Counted from the stretch's first letter, positions 10,471 through 22,531 are shown. The stretch is 64,000 nucleotides of DNA from Endomychus coccineus (GCA_958510875.1 OY294068.1:71464633-71528632); one strand, 5' to 3'. A program made the numbers and translations. Notes: a model not told the origin generated them from the sequence alone.

Positions 10471-11110
10471 ACCAGCCAATCAATCATATTCAAGATTACT
10501 AATTTTTTATCTGTAATCTACTATTGAAATTCATCGTGTAGACGTTATCCTGAGGCGTTTTGACATTCACTATTTCCCACTACGTATAACTATTATGTTG
10601 ATAAATTCAGCAGTCATTCAATCTATCTATGAATCCACGTTGGCGGTCAAGATCAACTGGCAGATTCATTATTATTTTGGCGACTACAGAAACAAAAAAA
10701 CGATTCAAATCCCCTGCAACCAATTCGCACTTAGCGCCATGATTTCGCTCATGATTTATGATTTTTCATACATCTTTGGCCCTATTTGCAGAATTATGTA
10801 TATAATCTTCATACGGTTGTTTTTTTTTGTAGAGATAATTCTGGCCTCATACTCTTTGCGACAGTTTCTATTTAAATTTGAATGAAGCGGACTTGGAGAA
10901 GTCTGACTAACTACTTTAATAGATGACAATTCCATTCTCATTATTCTGATCTCATCACTAACCCACCTCACAAGTGATCTACTATTGGAAACTTTTTTAT
11001 CGGAAAGTTTTTTTCTAGGAGAGTTTGGCATCTCGTCAAGAGATAGACCGACAGGAAATCAACATCCACCGATTCAAAAAATACCGACCAGTCCATATCA
11101 CCGGAATGAG
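10471..11110. other. Spacer, nothing recognised
   Basis: AT-rich sequence with two mutually overlapping short frames (10595-10885 plus, 10756-11031 minus), neither with a motif I recognise. Confidence 0.5.
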
Positions 11111-11111
11111 T

Positions 11112-11438
11112 CTATAAATATGCAATACCCTTTCTCGTAATCTTTCTGACCTTACGATAACCAGGTCTCATCCCGCATCTAGACTCACTTGGATATATTG
11201 ACCGTGATGACCCGAAATACAGGGATCCAGAACAGGGAATGCATGTTTGGGAGTTCTTAAAAACCCTAGTATAATCTGGAATTGTAGCAACGAGGCCATG
11301 ACAATCTATAATACATGTAAGAACGGACAACCGGCTTTCTCGAATAATGAAATCAATAAGTTCACTTTTTTTCAACTTTCCGAGCTCTGCAGTTAGAGCA
11401 ACAACATCAACGTCGGCCATGTTCCATTTATAATTCAT
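11112..11438 (-). pseudogene. 5' fragment of a non-LTR ORF1 (minus strand)
   Basis: An open frame of 108 codons starts at 11438, with a second ATG in a strong context at codon 7 (MADVDVVALTAELGKLKKSE). The leucine/lysine-rich N-terminal helix, AELGKLKKSELIDFII, resembles the start of ORF1 proteins in insect CR1/Jockey-type non-LTR elements. After about 35 residues the similarity is lost and the remaining frame is probably chance. This would be a 5' end fragment in opposite orientation to the intact element at 11.8-16.1 kb, only about 430 bases away. Low-to-moderate confidence. Confidence 0.4.
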
Positions 11439-11872
11439 GTCAGTAATTTTAGTTGAACACGTGAATTATTCAGTAAAATCAAACATATCGGAAAAATAAG
11501 AGATGATTATTCACCAGGAAGAAAAATGATTCTTGACCCGACGATGATTCGTCGGAATTCGTCGGATCAATTTGGACCAACAGCTTAGAAATTCTGTACT
11601 AAAATTATACCAAATGTTTGTGTTTTTCAATGTTGATTGGGAACTAACCAAATATCGTGAATAAGAATCAAGTAGAATGTTCCCGTAAGTAGGTATTGTA
11701 AGTTATGTACAAAAAATTTGAAAAATTGAATAGAATCAGCCATTACGAGAAGTATGTAAACGAATTTGTGATTTTTTATTGTTACCAATTATACTGATTC
11801 ATGCTTGTTGAGTTACTACCTATATTTGTAAAAATGCCAGGACACAAACACTTTCTAAATATATAAAATAAG

Positions 11873-13033
11873 ATGGCGAACGCAAATGTTTACGGTTTGG
11901 GATGCGGCATTTGTGAGCGCAAAGTAAGCCGCTATGATGATGCAATCAATTGTGCTAACTGCGACAAGTGTTTTCATATTGTGTGTGTGAACCTGGATGT
12001 AACAAGTTTTCACGTGAAAATGAAGGACGGTAGCTTAAAATCTTGGTTTTGCTGCGAGTGTGCAAACCTAACCTCGAATTCCGTATATGTGGGGCACGGA
12101 AGTTGCGAACGGCAGGCCACACCACCGTTGATACAGTCTTACGTGGGTCCTGACGATCAACCGGACGATGAGGATAAGGTAACATGCTTCTTGAAAAGTC
12201 ATGAGTTTAAATTAATTATCAGTAGCATAGTAAATATTCAAACAGCGGAGTTGAAGAAGGAGATTCAGAGTCTTAAAGTTTTGGTTGAAAATTTGAAATC
12301 CTCGAATGTGGAACTTGTTAGAATGTTGACCAGTCAACTCACACTTGATAACCGTCAGTGTAATTCGAGTAACATGTCGAGTTTTAATTATTTGAATTCT
12401 CATGAAAGTTACTCGAGTGTAGCAGGTACTGGTTCCGAATCGGGACGCGGTCAACGTAGTAAGGTTAGAAAAACTAAGCAAGATGTTATCACTGCGGATT
12501 CAAATGTAATTTCAGCTACAGACGCACAGGGTCGTAGTGATCAGCTGGGCTCCGATGAGGTGATTGTCGCACGTAAACCTCAGAATATTCGAGACTCCCA
12601 GCTGGACAATGGTACTAACTCTGCTGAGAATCGTTATAGAAAACCTTTGATAATTGGTTCAAGCTCTGATATTGATAATGCCGGAAAGGAAGGCTGGGCC
12701 ATTGTTAGGCGCAAAAAGATCTCACATATTCATTTGACGAGGATAAATGTTAACAAATCACAGGAGGACGTGATGAAGTATGTTGAGGATCGGATAGTTC
12801 CTATTGTCAAACTCAAAGATGATATACCTCCTAGTATTGCAGTGACGAAGTTAGACTCCCGATATCCCGAATCATATAATTCTTACAAGATCTCTGTCGA
12901 CTCGTTGTACCTGGACGACTTATTGAACTCAACCTTTTGGCCGGCTGGGGTGGCGGTTCGCAGATATTTTGACTCGAGATCGAGGCAAAGCCAGAATTTT
13001 TCCGCAAATCAAAGAAGTCGGAACCTGACATAG
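11873..13033 (+). CDS. Non-LTR ORF1: PHD finger, coiled coil, nucleic-acid-binding C-terminus
   Basis: This 386-residue protein is the likely RNA-binding/particle protein of the retrotransposon. It opens with a C4HC3 PHD-type finger: C11, C14, C27, C30, H35, C38, then C60 and C63 after a Trp-Phe. A charged heptad-like segment around residues 112-157 (LKKEIQSLKVLVENLKSS) is probably a coiled coil for multimerisation. The middle is Ser/Asn-rich and likely disordered. The C-terminal ~95 residues (from KKISHIHLTRINVNKS to FWPAGVAVRRYF) match the fold-like C-terminal domain common in insect ORF1 proteins. The start ATG has a strong context. The stop at 13033 lies inside the open ORF2 frame, which is -1 relative to ORF1. 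Confidence 0.85.
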   Translation: MANANVYGLGCGICERKVSRYDDAINCANCDKCFHIVCVNLDVTSFHVKMKDGSLKSWFCCECANLTSNSVYVGHGSCERQATPPLIQSYVGPDDQPDDEDKVTCFLKSHEFKLIISSIVNIQTAELKKEIQSLKVLVENLKSSNVELVRMLTSQLTLDNRQCNSSNMSSFNYLNSHESYSSVAGTGSESGRGQRSKVRKTKQDVITADSNVISATDAQGRSDQLGSDEVIVARKPQNIRDSQLDNGTNSAENRYRKPLIIGSSSDIDNAGKEGWAIVRRKKISHIHLTRINVNKSQEDVMKYVEDRIVPIVKLKDDIPPSIAVTKLDSRYPESYNSYKISVDSLYLDDLLNSTFWPAGVAVRRYFDSRSRQSQNFSANQRSRNLT

Positions 13034-15876
13034 ACAATTTACTGATATATTATCAAAATGTTCGTGGTCTAAGAACTAAACTATCGGAACTGTATAATAG
13101 CATCTTGAATGAGGACTATCCAATTATTATTTTAACTGAAACCTGGTTAAATGATGCATTTTTTAATAGTGAAATATGTGACGAAAGGTATGTTGTATAT
13201 AGGAAGGACAGATCTAATGAAACCAGTGATAGAGAAAGAGGTGGAGGAGTACTAATTGCGGTTAGGAAGAATTTGAACTCTAGACAACTTACTGTTGATG
13301 TGGGTTGTAGGGAAGAAATTTGGGTTTCTTTGGAGATTGCTTCGAAATTGATTATCTTAGGTTGTGTCTATTTATGTCCTCGTGCTAGCATAGATGCATA
13401 TTTGTCACATGCTGCTTTAATTCAGCAGTTGATTATTACTCACAGCAATGCTATTTTTTGTGTAGTAGGTGATTATAATCTACCGGATATTGGGTGGTCT
13501 CCTGATGAGGATGCTGATGGACTTTCCCCTTGTAACATTCGCGGTCACGTTAATCAAACTATTTGTGACAGTTTAATTAGTGCAGGTTTGTCGCAATTTA
13601 ATCATATTCATAACCATAACAATGTTATTTTAGATTTAGTGTTTAGTAGTTCTGGCAATATTGTTGTAGATCGATGTTTATCGCTTCTAAAGTGTGATCA
13701 GCACCATCCTTGTTTCACTGTTTGTATTTGTGAAATTGTGGTTGCCACAGTAGATGATAGCTTCAGTATAGGTGCTTTGAATTTCAAATATGCCCCTTAT
13801 GATTTGATAAACTGTTATCTCGCCTCTGTGGATTGGAATTTTCTTGGTGATTTTCAGACGGTTGATGAATCAGTGGATGCTTTTTATGAAATAATATTCG
13901 CTGCGGTTAATTTTTACATAGACGAGAAAGTTCCTTGTCCAATCGGGAGATTTCCTCCATGGTTCGACAGAAGTACTAAGTCACTCATAGTCAACAAGAA
14001 AATTGCTCATAAGAGGTATAAATTTACAGAATCTATTGAGGATTATGACGCATTCATTGCACTGAGGAGAGAATGTAAGGTGGCGACCCATACTTGTAAT
14101 AGATTACACATCGAGGATGTTGAACGTAAAATTATTCATGAACCGAAATCTTTCTGGAAGTACGTAAATTCCAAAAAGTGCGATAATGGTATTCCCAAAG
14201 CCATGTCTTATAAAGAAGCCAGGGCAGATGGTGCTGGCGATGTTGCTGACTTGTTTGCTGACTATTTCGAGGCCGTTTACGTCCGGGGTAGTCTTCCCAG
14301 GAATGCGTCATTCGTCGAAACACCTCAAGCAGCCGTGAACTTGAATACTGTGAGCATAACAGTTGATATTATTATTGATAAAATTAACAACATAGATGCT
14401 TCAAGTTCCATAGGACCAGACAGTTTGTGCGCTGTATTTCTAAGATCGTGTGCTCTTCAGCTTGCTGTTCCTCTGAAGTTATTGTTCGAAAAGTCTCTCC
14501 AACTGTCTATATACCCTGCTAGATGGAAGCTTAATTTCACTCTACCATTACACAAAAAAGGTAACCGTACGGCTGTAGATAATTATAGAGGGATCAGTAT
14601 CTGCTCTGTAATTCCTAAAATATTTGATTCAATTGTAACTGACAGGATGTTTGAGAGTGTAAAGAGGATGATCGTTGAGGAACAGCACGGCTTCTTCAAG
14701 GGCAGATCTACGACTACCAATTTGTTCATATTCACAAATTTTGTAACGAATTGTCTTGAAGCTGGCAATGAGGTCGACTGTATTTTCACAGATATAGTTA
14801 AAGCATTTGATCGCCTCGACATTGAACATCTGTTACGTAAATTAAACATGATTGGTATAGGTGATAATTTAATATTGTGGCTACGATCTTATTTGACCGA
14901 TCGGAGTCAGGTGGTGAGGGTTTGTGACGCGGGCTCGAGAGAGATTTCTGTGACATCCGGCGTGCCTCAGGGGTCTCACTTGGGACCTGTTCTCTTCTTA
15001 TTGTATATGAATGATGTCAAGGGAGTGATAAAGTATTCACAGCTTCTACTGTTTGCCGACGACCTAAAACTGTTCATTAGAATAGAGCATGAATCTGACT
15101 TTTCACTTCTTCAGAGCGATATAGACACCTTTATCGACTGGTGTGACAGGAACTATCTAGAATTGAACTATGCGAAATGTAAAATGTTGAGGTTTTCTAG
15201 AAAGAAAATTGTAAGTTGTCATGAGTATATTGTTCGTGGCCATGCTCTAGAACAAGTTGACAATTATAAAGATCTCGGTGTTGTCCTCGATTCAAAACTG
15301 AATTATAACCTACATATTGACGCAACTATAGGCAGAGCAAACAGGATGGTTGGTTTCATTATTAGGCAGTCCCAAGAATTTTTAAATATTAGGGCATTGA
15401 TAATTTTATATAATAGTTTAGTACGCTCGATACTCGAGTACTGCTCAGTTATTTGGTCTCCAGGATATATTGTTCATATTGAACGGATTGAAAATGTCCA
15501 AAGAAAATTTGTGAGATACTTATGTTTCAAATCACATATTGATTATAAGAATACCTCCTATGTAAATATACTTAAATATTTTGGTCTTCAGCATTTAAAT
15601 GTCAGACGTACTTACTTCGACCTTTGCTTTGTATATAAGGTTTTAAATTTTGAAATCGATTCTGCTGCGGTCTTGGAAATGTTCTCTTTTCGAACACCAG
15701 CTTGTACTGTGAGAAAGAACCCATTGCTTATGGCACCTTTTTGTAGAACCAACTATAGTGCATTCTCGTCTTCAAGTAGGATGTCTAGGACCGTTGCAGA
15801 TTGTGAATCCTTGAATTTCTTCGGCTCTACATTATACAGATTCAAGTCGGATGTTAGACTATTGCTTTTGATGTGA
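12973..15876 (+). CDS. Non-LTR ORF2: endonuclease and reverse transcriptase
   Basis: The frame is open from 12973, overlaps ORF1 by 61 bases, and has its first ATG only at 13105 (923 residues from there). The endonuclease begins before that ATG: YYQNVRGLRTK is encoded at 13051-13083, so a protein starting at 13105 would lack the first catalytic strand. Counting from 13105: TETWL (11-15), GDYNLPDIGW (122-131), LDLVF (~176) and a DQHHP block (~198) for the endonuclease. For the polymerase: LPLHKKGN (~479), TDIVKAFD (~562), GVPQGSHLGP (~619) and FADD (649-652, catalytic Asp pair). No RNase H or zinc knuckle follows. It would nick target DNA and prime cDNA synthesis there. All key residues look intact. 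Confidence 0.9.
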   Translation, partial: LEIEAKPEFFRKSKKSEPDIDNLLIYYQNVRGLRTKLSELYNSILNEDYPIIILTETWLNDAFFNSEICDERYVVYRKDRSNETSDRERGGGVLIAVRKNLNSRQLTVDVGCREEIWVSLEIASKLIILGCVYLCPRASIDAYLSHAALIQQLIITHSNAIFCVVGDYNLPDIGWSPDEDADGLSPCNIRGHVNQTICDSLISAGLSQFNHIHNHNNVILDLVFSSSGNIVVDRCLSLLKCDQHHPCFTVCICEIVVATVDDSFSIGALNFKYAPYDLINCYLASVDWNFLGDFQTVDESVDAFYEIIFAAVNFYIDEKVPCPIGRFPPWFDRSTKSLIVNKKIAHKRYKFTESIEDYDAFIALRRECKVATHTCNRLHIEDVERKIIHEPKSFWKYVNSKKCDNGIPKAMSYKEARADGAGDVADLFADYFEAVYVRGSLPRNASFVETPQAAVNLNTVSITVDIIIDKINNIDASSSIGPDSLCAVFLRSCALQLAVPLKLLFEKSLQLSIYPARWKLNFTLPLHKKGNRTAVDNYRGISICSVIPKIFDSIVTDRMFESVKRMIVEEQHGFFKGRSTTTNLFIFTNFVTNCLEAGNEVDCIFTDIVKAFDRLDIEHLLRKLNMIGIGDNLILWLRSYLTDRSQVVRVCDAGSREISVTSGVPQGSHLGPVLFLLYMNDVKGVIKYSQLLLFADDLKLFIRIEHESDFSLLQSDIDTFIDWCDRNYLELNYAKCKMLRFSRKKIVSCHEYIVRGHALEQVDNYKDLGVVLDSKLNYNLHIDATIGRANRMVGFIIRQSQEFLNIRALIILYNSLVRSILEYCSVIWSPGYIVHIERIENVQRKFVRYLCFKSHIDYKNTSYVNILKYFGLQHLNVRRTYFDLCFVYKVLNFEIDSAAVLEMFSFRTPACTVRKNPLLMAPFCRTNYSAFSSSSRMSRTVADCESLNFFGSTLYRFKSDVRLLLLM

Positions 15877-16044
15877 GGAGGGGTCGCGCTCTGCTCATTG
15901 GGGATCTGTTCTTGTTCTGTGATTGTGTAGTTTGTAGTTTAGTGTAGATGATTTTCTTTTTTTTTAATTTTTTTGTGATAAGTTAGGTTACCTTTATAAA
16001 CTTTTATATACTAATGTACATGGTAATTGAACCGTTAATAAATC

Positions 16045-16045
<1 letters not shown>
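15877..16045 (+). other. 3' untranslated region of the non-LTR element
   Basis: Non-coding stretch between the ORF2 stop and the (TA)n tail. It includes a T-rich run near 15955-15975 and AATAAA at 16037-16042 immediately before the tail. Confidence 0.6.

Positions 16046-16099
<54 letters not shown>
16046..16099 (+). repeat. (TA)n tail
   Basis: Twenty-seven uninterrupted TA units. The position right after the AATAAA of the non-LTR element makes it that element's 3' tail, or a target-site microsatellite. Confidence 0.9.
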
Positions 16100-16102
<3 letters not shown>

Positions 16103-17794
16103 GACGAAGGGAAAGATGATTCAACTTTACGCAAGAGAAAGTTTTTTTGGGCAAGCAGCATCTACAAAATATCATGAATACCCCAACCGCAGACAGCCAT
16201 ATCGTAAGACATTTTGAAATCTTTGTCGCCGATAGTGTGAAATAGGTTCATTTCATCCAAAATATCATAAGGGTGTCCCAAATTTCGTTAAGAGTTGCGG
16301 AACATGCTGGTAAGCAATCGTCATTTATCGGCATTTAATTTTCGAAGGGGAAGACGTCAAATTTTTTTAAAACTAAACATGAATTGGGCATACTGGGGAA
16401 ACCACGTAAAAAACCGCGTTTTGAAATCTATCTCAAAGGTGGTTTAGGGATAACTACAGCGTACACACAGTCAGTCAAATGGTTAAAACTGCTCCATCAA
16501 AAATCTTCTGATTTTTAATATGTTGTTTCACATGTCAAAACAAAACAAATAGAACAAAAAAAGTTGGTAATTTTTTTAATAGAAATATTAATTTCACTGG
16601 ATTATAACTCTGTAATCTGAAAGTCCAGTGATAATTGCCCGCTCGCTGACATTAGATCCGCCACTGCTTCCGCATGAGTTCGCTAACGTGTCAGTTATCT
16701 GATTTGAAAATTACCAAATCCTTCAAAGGTGAGCTTGAATAATTACATCAGTCATTTTGAAATTATCTAGACATATTCATTAGCATGGATATTAATATTG
16801 CATGAGTAACGAGAATCGTTATCACTGTATGAATCATTTAAAAGCATCATCCATTATGACAATATTATCACATCTGATAAATCAAAGATATCGATTTGGT
16901 GATAAGGTTATTCCGTTAACGAGAGACAATTAGTTATACACGATGGTGCAACTTTATACGACCAAATCTGAATAGGTCTCGATCAAACAATTGGGGCTAA
17001 GAAAAATGTTTTACTAAAAGGAGTTGCAATTTTTGCTTGAATATTCCAATATTTGTGATAGATATCGCTTTGAAATTTTCTAGGTACATTGAGGTGATTG
17101 GCACACATGAAGACCGTGCAATACCATTCCGATCGACAAGCAGGTGGTACAAATTACGAGTACCTACCTACTCTTGATAAAAAATAGGCGGAACTGCGAT
17201 ATTCGACAAAATTATTCATTTGATATTGCACTTACAAAATGACTGAATTTTTGCAAATCAATAGAAGAAAGCTTATAATCTACCACAGATACAAATTTTA
17301 GACGATCTATGGATTTACTGGTGTTAAATATTGAATTAGAAATTATACAAAGTCTGAAAAAACATTGAACATTCAATATTGAAGGGTACTTTCATGTGAG
17401 TAGAATATCGCAAATATTAGATCAATTACCAAAATTCAGGAGTTGGTAAGATTAATCATTTTTACCATACAATACAACAAAAAAACCTCCTACTATAACT
17501 TCCCCACCTCTTAAGAGGGCCCAATGTAAGTACTGTCACTTGTAATTATAATTCTTCTCACTGTTTACTTCCCACCTTGTCATATTGATAGTTGTTATTG
17601 AACTCACATACATTTTTGTTAGTTTTTTCCAGTGATTACATTTAAGTGCCAATATGTTGTGTTATGAATTCTCTCATGTGAATTGTAACGCCTCTTGTCA
17701 CTTTTTGGCGATTGTTACTTATGACGGCTTCAACACTCCTTCAAGTCTACCAGATCTGAATCCAGTTCAGTTTATGTTATTTCACAGGGGCCAG
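16100..17794. other. Spacer with one dispersed repeat (16375-16505)
   Basis: No gene is recognised. The 16375-16505 stretch is the second copy of the dispersed repeat at 10370-10470. A short frame near 17728-17785 reads LPDLNPVQFMLF, reminiscent of the SPDLNPxE block of Tc1-type transposases, but it is too short to call. Confidence 0.5.
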
Positions 17795-19229
17795 GTTTTT
17801 TGTTAAGGATTACATCTCGTTTAGGGCTTCTGCTACGGCCCTTACCACAAAGCGTATCACAGTGCTATCTATGGATAGTCTTGTCCTAGGTTAGTCTCAG
17901 TGGAGTGAGTAACCAGGGGCCAATAGGGCAGACTGAATAGTATTAGAGTTGCAGGATTTAATTCCAATTAATACTTGGTTACTTCTCGGCCACTTAAATG
18001 ATGTTACAGAATGTTATACTTTTCGTTAAGCAAACACGGAACTTCCCAATAAATAAAGTTTATTCGTGCAGGAAGCTTCAACATTGATGAACATTTGACT
18101 CTGTTTGTATCATAATAATTTATCCCGCTCCGGGAGAAGAACAAGGAAGCTCATAAACAATAATTGCTGAGAAAGCGGTCCAAGCAGACTATTTCCTTAT
18201 TATAACCTTGAAAACAAACAGTCATGTGGCAATAATTAAAAGCTATTCATGCACTAATTACTATTGTCAAATTACTTATCATGCATGAAATACTCAAGCA
18301 GAGCAAATGAAAGCGGGTATTTGAGTAATACTGGCTACTACGTAATACCTTACTACGCCCACGCAATATCAGTAATCTTTTGGTAATTTTTAATTACGGG
18401 GAATACTGAGATTTTTTTATCCTGCACTCCTCCAGGTAGACACAGTGAATATTGGTGTGTCGTGATTCCCTTTTACTCTAATCATTCACAGCTGGCACAG
18501 TACAATTATTTATAAATTCAATAATACGTTTATCGGTACTTTATGGAAATCTGAACAGGATAAACTCATCAGGTACAATACAACAATTACTAATTAGACG
18601 ATATTTGTTACTACAAGGTCATACCACAAAAAAAACAACGAAATTCAATGTGCTAACTCAATTAGCAAAATTACTATTTACCTAATTCTACAATGGCAAC
18701 TCGCGGAACACTTACTTTGATTTTGCCGGTTTAACTGATCTTTGTTCCCATATATCAGAAGATCATGCTATCTCTAACTGACACAGGCTGACTAACTAAT
18801 TGACTATCTCAGCACCGCTTGCGAAACGTTCTTTTATACCAATCAAGGTGCTAGTCATGTTACCTCCACCAGTTCCTGCAGTCTCAATTTTTACTCACTT
18901 CGCGCGACTGATGCTCCACCAATTCCGAAATTCTATACCGTGATTTTTATAGCTACGACATCTGTTTCGTTATCGTATGTTGACACGGAATATGCACGGT
19001 TTTAAATGAAATCACACATACGCATTATGCAAATCTGATCCTTATACTACGGTGTAGACACCCGGTACTATATATATATTCGTATACAACAATATAACTA
19101 TTCGGAATTATGAATTCCATCATATTTCGAGTTTCGGCTATACTAATATGAACGAAATCTTCTAAAATTTATGACTGAAATACGTGTTTCTCATCAAATG
19201 ATTATTCAAGATTTTTGAGCTCCGTTACA
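17795..19229 (-). mobile_element. LTR-like block with primer-site-like end (minus strand)
   Basis: On the minus strand the block begins TGTAACGGAGC at 19229. It has a TATAAAAG box at about 18830-18838 and a distal part (about 17810-17975) clearly similar to 25690-25870: both contain ATTAAA, CCTA-GGACAAG, CTAT-TAGATAGCA and GTAGCAGAAG-CCT in order. It ends at a TGGCCCC tract where the other copy has TGGCGCCCGA. TG start, promoter box, long leader and a TGGCGC-type primer site suit an LTR retrotransposon 5' end or solo LTR. No coding region or target duplication is visible, so this is inference. Confidence 0.5.
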
Positions 19230-19298
19230 GAATACATGACAAACTGTGATAAAATATAGTCGCTGTTCCCAAATCGTCTCAACTATCCCAAAAGCAAA

Positions 19299-20130
19299 AT
19301 GTTCTCAAAGATATTGGCGAATCCACGGCAGTGTGGACCATTTTCGCACAGGCGTTCAGATAACCCAAAGTTGATCAGAAGAAGATATTGGACAGCCATT
19401 GAGGCATTCGATGAGAATAATAATCTGAGTTCCAGCATAGCATCCCGTGAGCTTAATGTGTCGGGAAGTTCGATTTTGAGAATTTTGCATGGAGATAGGA
19501 TTCGTACCATTATAGTTCAGTTCAAGATTTTGTTCTTCGAGGAGTGGAACCAAGCCTTCAGTTTTGCTGATAGCAAATGATGATTCAATTCCATGAATAC
19601 TGTCCGGACAGATTAGTTCTATTTCATGCGAATAGGAATAACAAATTTCCAGAATATCCATGTGCCCATGAGGATCAACATAGTATAACACGGAGATGTC
19701 ACCAGCACGAATTTAGTGTTAAAGTATGGATGAGGATGATGGACAAATATCTTTTTGGGGCATAATAATTTTCACCACCACGGTTGAATCAGAATTTCCA
19801 GCAAATCACAGAAAGTAGCTGGATCCAATCAGACGGAGGTTCAGCACATTTTGTAGTTACAGTTCATAGGTGGCTGGACGATCGATATTAAGACGAGTGA
19901 ATTGGTATGGGAGGGGACGTACGTTGGCCTTCGCAGTAGGCAGATCTAGCTCAGCTCGATTTTCACATCTAGCAAATTGAAATAAAGGCCAGTTAGTGAA
20001 TCGTATGAGCAATTTTTCGAATCAATTGGAGGATAATTGTCCCCAGTTGAAGGGAGTCCACGATAAAATTCTCAGAAGATGTGAAGTTTGCATTCAGGCG
20101 AATGGACAATATTTTCAACAACTTCCCCGT
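19299..20130 (+). pseudogene. Decayed Tc1/mariner-like transposase
   Basis: The first 93 codons encode a helix-turn-helix-like half: RRRYWTAIEAFDENNNLSSS, then IASRELNVSGSSILRILHGD, close in pattern to the N-terminal domain of insect Tc1/mariner-family transposases (a REL-V-S-S-ILR-LH block). In later frames come FHANRNNKFPEYPCAHEDQ (first catalytic block, Asp not preserved), FSVKVWMRMM, then WIQSDGGSAHFVV with the second Asp (about 19818-19860). The C-terminal signature RRCEVCIQANGQYFQQLP is at about 20078-20128. Many stops and shifts are present, so it is inactive. The same broad family occurs at 62440-63312. Confidence 0.65.
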
Positions 20131-22531
20131 CCAGCCAATCATGTTCTTCATTATCAGCTACTGGAGCAGTTCGGGAATGGGGTTGAAGCGAATAAATATT
20201 TTGTACTGCATGTCATTGAATTTCGTCAAACAACTTGCAAAACCCATAGGAATATCGCGACCACTAAAATGGAGTGAAAGTTGAGTAATGAATGAAAGAA
20301 TATTGGTTCATTGGCAATTGGAAGTTGGTGGAATAGAAATCTCCTCACATATTAAATTCCTTTCACTTCTTGTGAAAATGAACTGTCCGAAACAAAAGAA
20401 CTGTTTCAAGATTAAATATTGCAAATGTGAAAAACTAAAATTTTCTCATGAAACTAAACACTTAGGACAGTTAATTGTCCCCACATGGAATAGAGTGCTC
20501 ATATCAATGCACAAGTAATAAAATTACTGAAATTATACTCCACACGAAAAAACTCAAGATGGATTTATTAATGCCAATAACTAAAAAACTATACGTCAAA
20601 GATGCTGTTCCACCTATGAACTTATTAAAAATATAGTGTACACGTGTAATTAAAATACAAAATACCTATAGATTTCATTTTTATAAAATTTGATGTAAGT
20701 ATTAAAAAATGTCCATTAATTTTGTTAATATGATTAATTTAAATTTATAGTTACCAATAAAAATTTACAAATGAATATAAATAGAAAAAATAAAGCTTTA
20801 CGTATCAAGATCTGGTCAGTGGCGTCCTCCAAAAACGTTATATCGGTTTTTAATCAACAGTACTTAAAATGTGTACTATGGATGATGGAATGCGAGATCA
20901 TCGTGTATGTAGACTGAGAAAACAAAATTTTCTCTTGGTATTCCAACTGACGTGTCGAACAATAATAATTCTCTGTCAGAGCTTAGGTTCTGATTGCAAC
21001 ATTTTGGAAGGGAGATAATGATGGATATATGCAATTAACTGTAAGATATTAATGGGAGTGACAAGATTTTTGAGGAATTAATATCATTAAAATCTTCTAA
21101 TTAATATTTTAATTGTGTGGAATATCGTTGTGGACATTTTGTTGAGGACTCCATACTTCAGATAATTTTCAATTTGAGTTTCCTGACAATACATTTTTAG
21201 TTGTTAAAGATGTTATTCAACCTCACTAAAACTCATCTAGAGCTTACAAATAATTATTACTAGTACCTAATGTTACATTATTTCATATTCAAATGCATAT
21301 AAATGCAGACTTATCTTGTTATTCTAATTTGATCTATCAGACTCTGTAGACGAAATAGAATTATATTCCAAACGTCAGTTGAATAAACAATGATGACCAT
21401 TTCTTTCTCAGTTCATATCCGATTATCCTTAAACTCATGTTAATGTTGCCTTATATGATTATTAATAAACTATACTTTATTCCATAGTTTTTCATTCCAA
21501 AAAATATTCCACATTACAGCATTTTTCAAAAAATTCCATACCTATCATTCAGATCTTGAACAACTATTATAATTTTCAAATAATTCAATAACTAAGCTTC
21601 AAATTCAAATTTTCAGATAATTGTATCTTCCGAAATTACATTTATTCAGTAAAAAAATATGATATAAAGTACTTGATATGAGTTTTTGAATATATTATTA
21701 CAATGTGTAAGTAAACAAAATGATTTTTTGAATTTTGCTATATGTTCCAAGAAGACATTGAATTTCATGGGATACATACGATGTTGGCTCTCTTAAAATT
21801 CATGAGATCTCAATGGTGAGCATAATTCATGAATAATGATATTACTCTAACTATATAGTATTTTCATCTATTATACATGGTCTGAATCATAAATTAATTT
21901 TGTCTACATATTTCTTACGAATGTATGGCAACTTGAAAAGTGCCTCCTTTGAGAACTTTTTTTTTTGGCCACCCACATTCACTTATCATCACTATTTGAT
22001 ATAATATGTTGCCTTATGCTAGTTCAAATAAACCACCTGCAGAGATTGTCGATATCAAGGGCGGAAGAACTGAAAGCAAGTCAAAAAAATATTCACTTAT
22101 AATATCCCATGTGCAAAATTATAGCCGGAAATTTTTTTCGAGATGGGGAACTTTCTTCAAATATTTGCCATCGAGAAAATAATTCCGGAAATTAATTTGT
22201 GCACTCGGGATATTCGGTAAGAGCATTTCACACCGAAGAAAAATTTCAATGTGATACTATTTGACATTTTGTTATGAAAATATGAAACATTACGAAGGAA
22301 TGCCATAATTTTGTTGTTTTGTTATGTATTGTATCACTTTCAAACTCATTTGTTGAACATCAAAAAATATTCACTACAATTTTGCTTCTCTACCCTAAAA
22401 GAAAAAAATATTGGCTGAAATTTTTCCGTTGGCATGGACAAGTCAAAATTAAAGTATTTCGTTGGTCGAAACTTGTCGGTGCGAAATTCTCAATAGGAAT
22501 TATAAACAATTAATTTTATACACATTTTAGA
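20131..22531. other. AT-rich spacer, nothing recognised
   Basis: About 2.4 kb with no convincing gene or repeat. Short frames (20288-20518, 22319-22513) carry no known motif. Confidence 0.55.

Larger units (their letters stand above)
11750..16099 (+). mobile_element. Intact-looking CR1/Jockey-type non-LTR retrotransposon
   Basis: Two long undamaged ORFs (11873-13033 and 12973-15876), a 169-base 3' untranslated region and a (TA)27 tail at 16046-16099 make a complete-looking non-LTR element. The 5' end is not defined by sequence; I place it loosely upstream of the first ATG, which sits in the good context AAGATGGCG. No stops or frameshifts in about 4 kb of coding sequence imply recent insertion. 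A PHD-type zinc finger in ORF1, an apurinic-like endonuclease plus reverse transcriptase without RNase H, and a microsatellite tail favour the CR1/Jockey group. No target duplication could be recognised. Confidence 0.85.

Noticed and set aside
17728..17790. Tc1-type transposase fragment (LPDLNPVQFMLF)
   Set aside because: Only one short motif, no neighbouring blocks; it could be chance.
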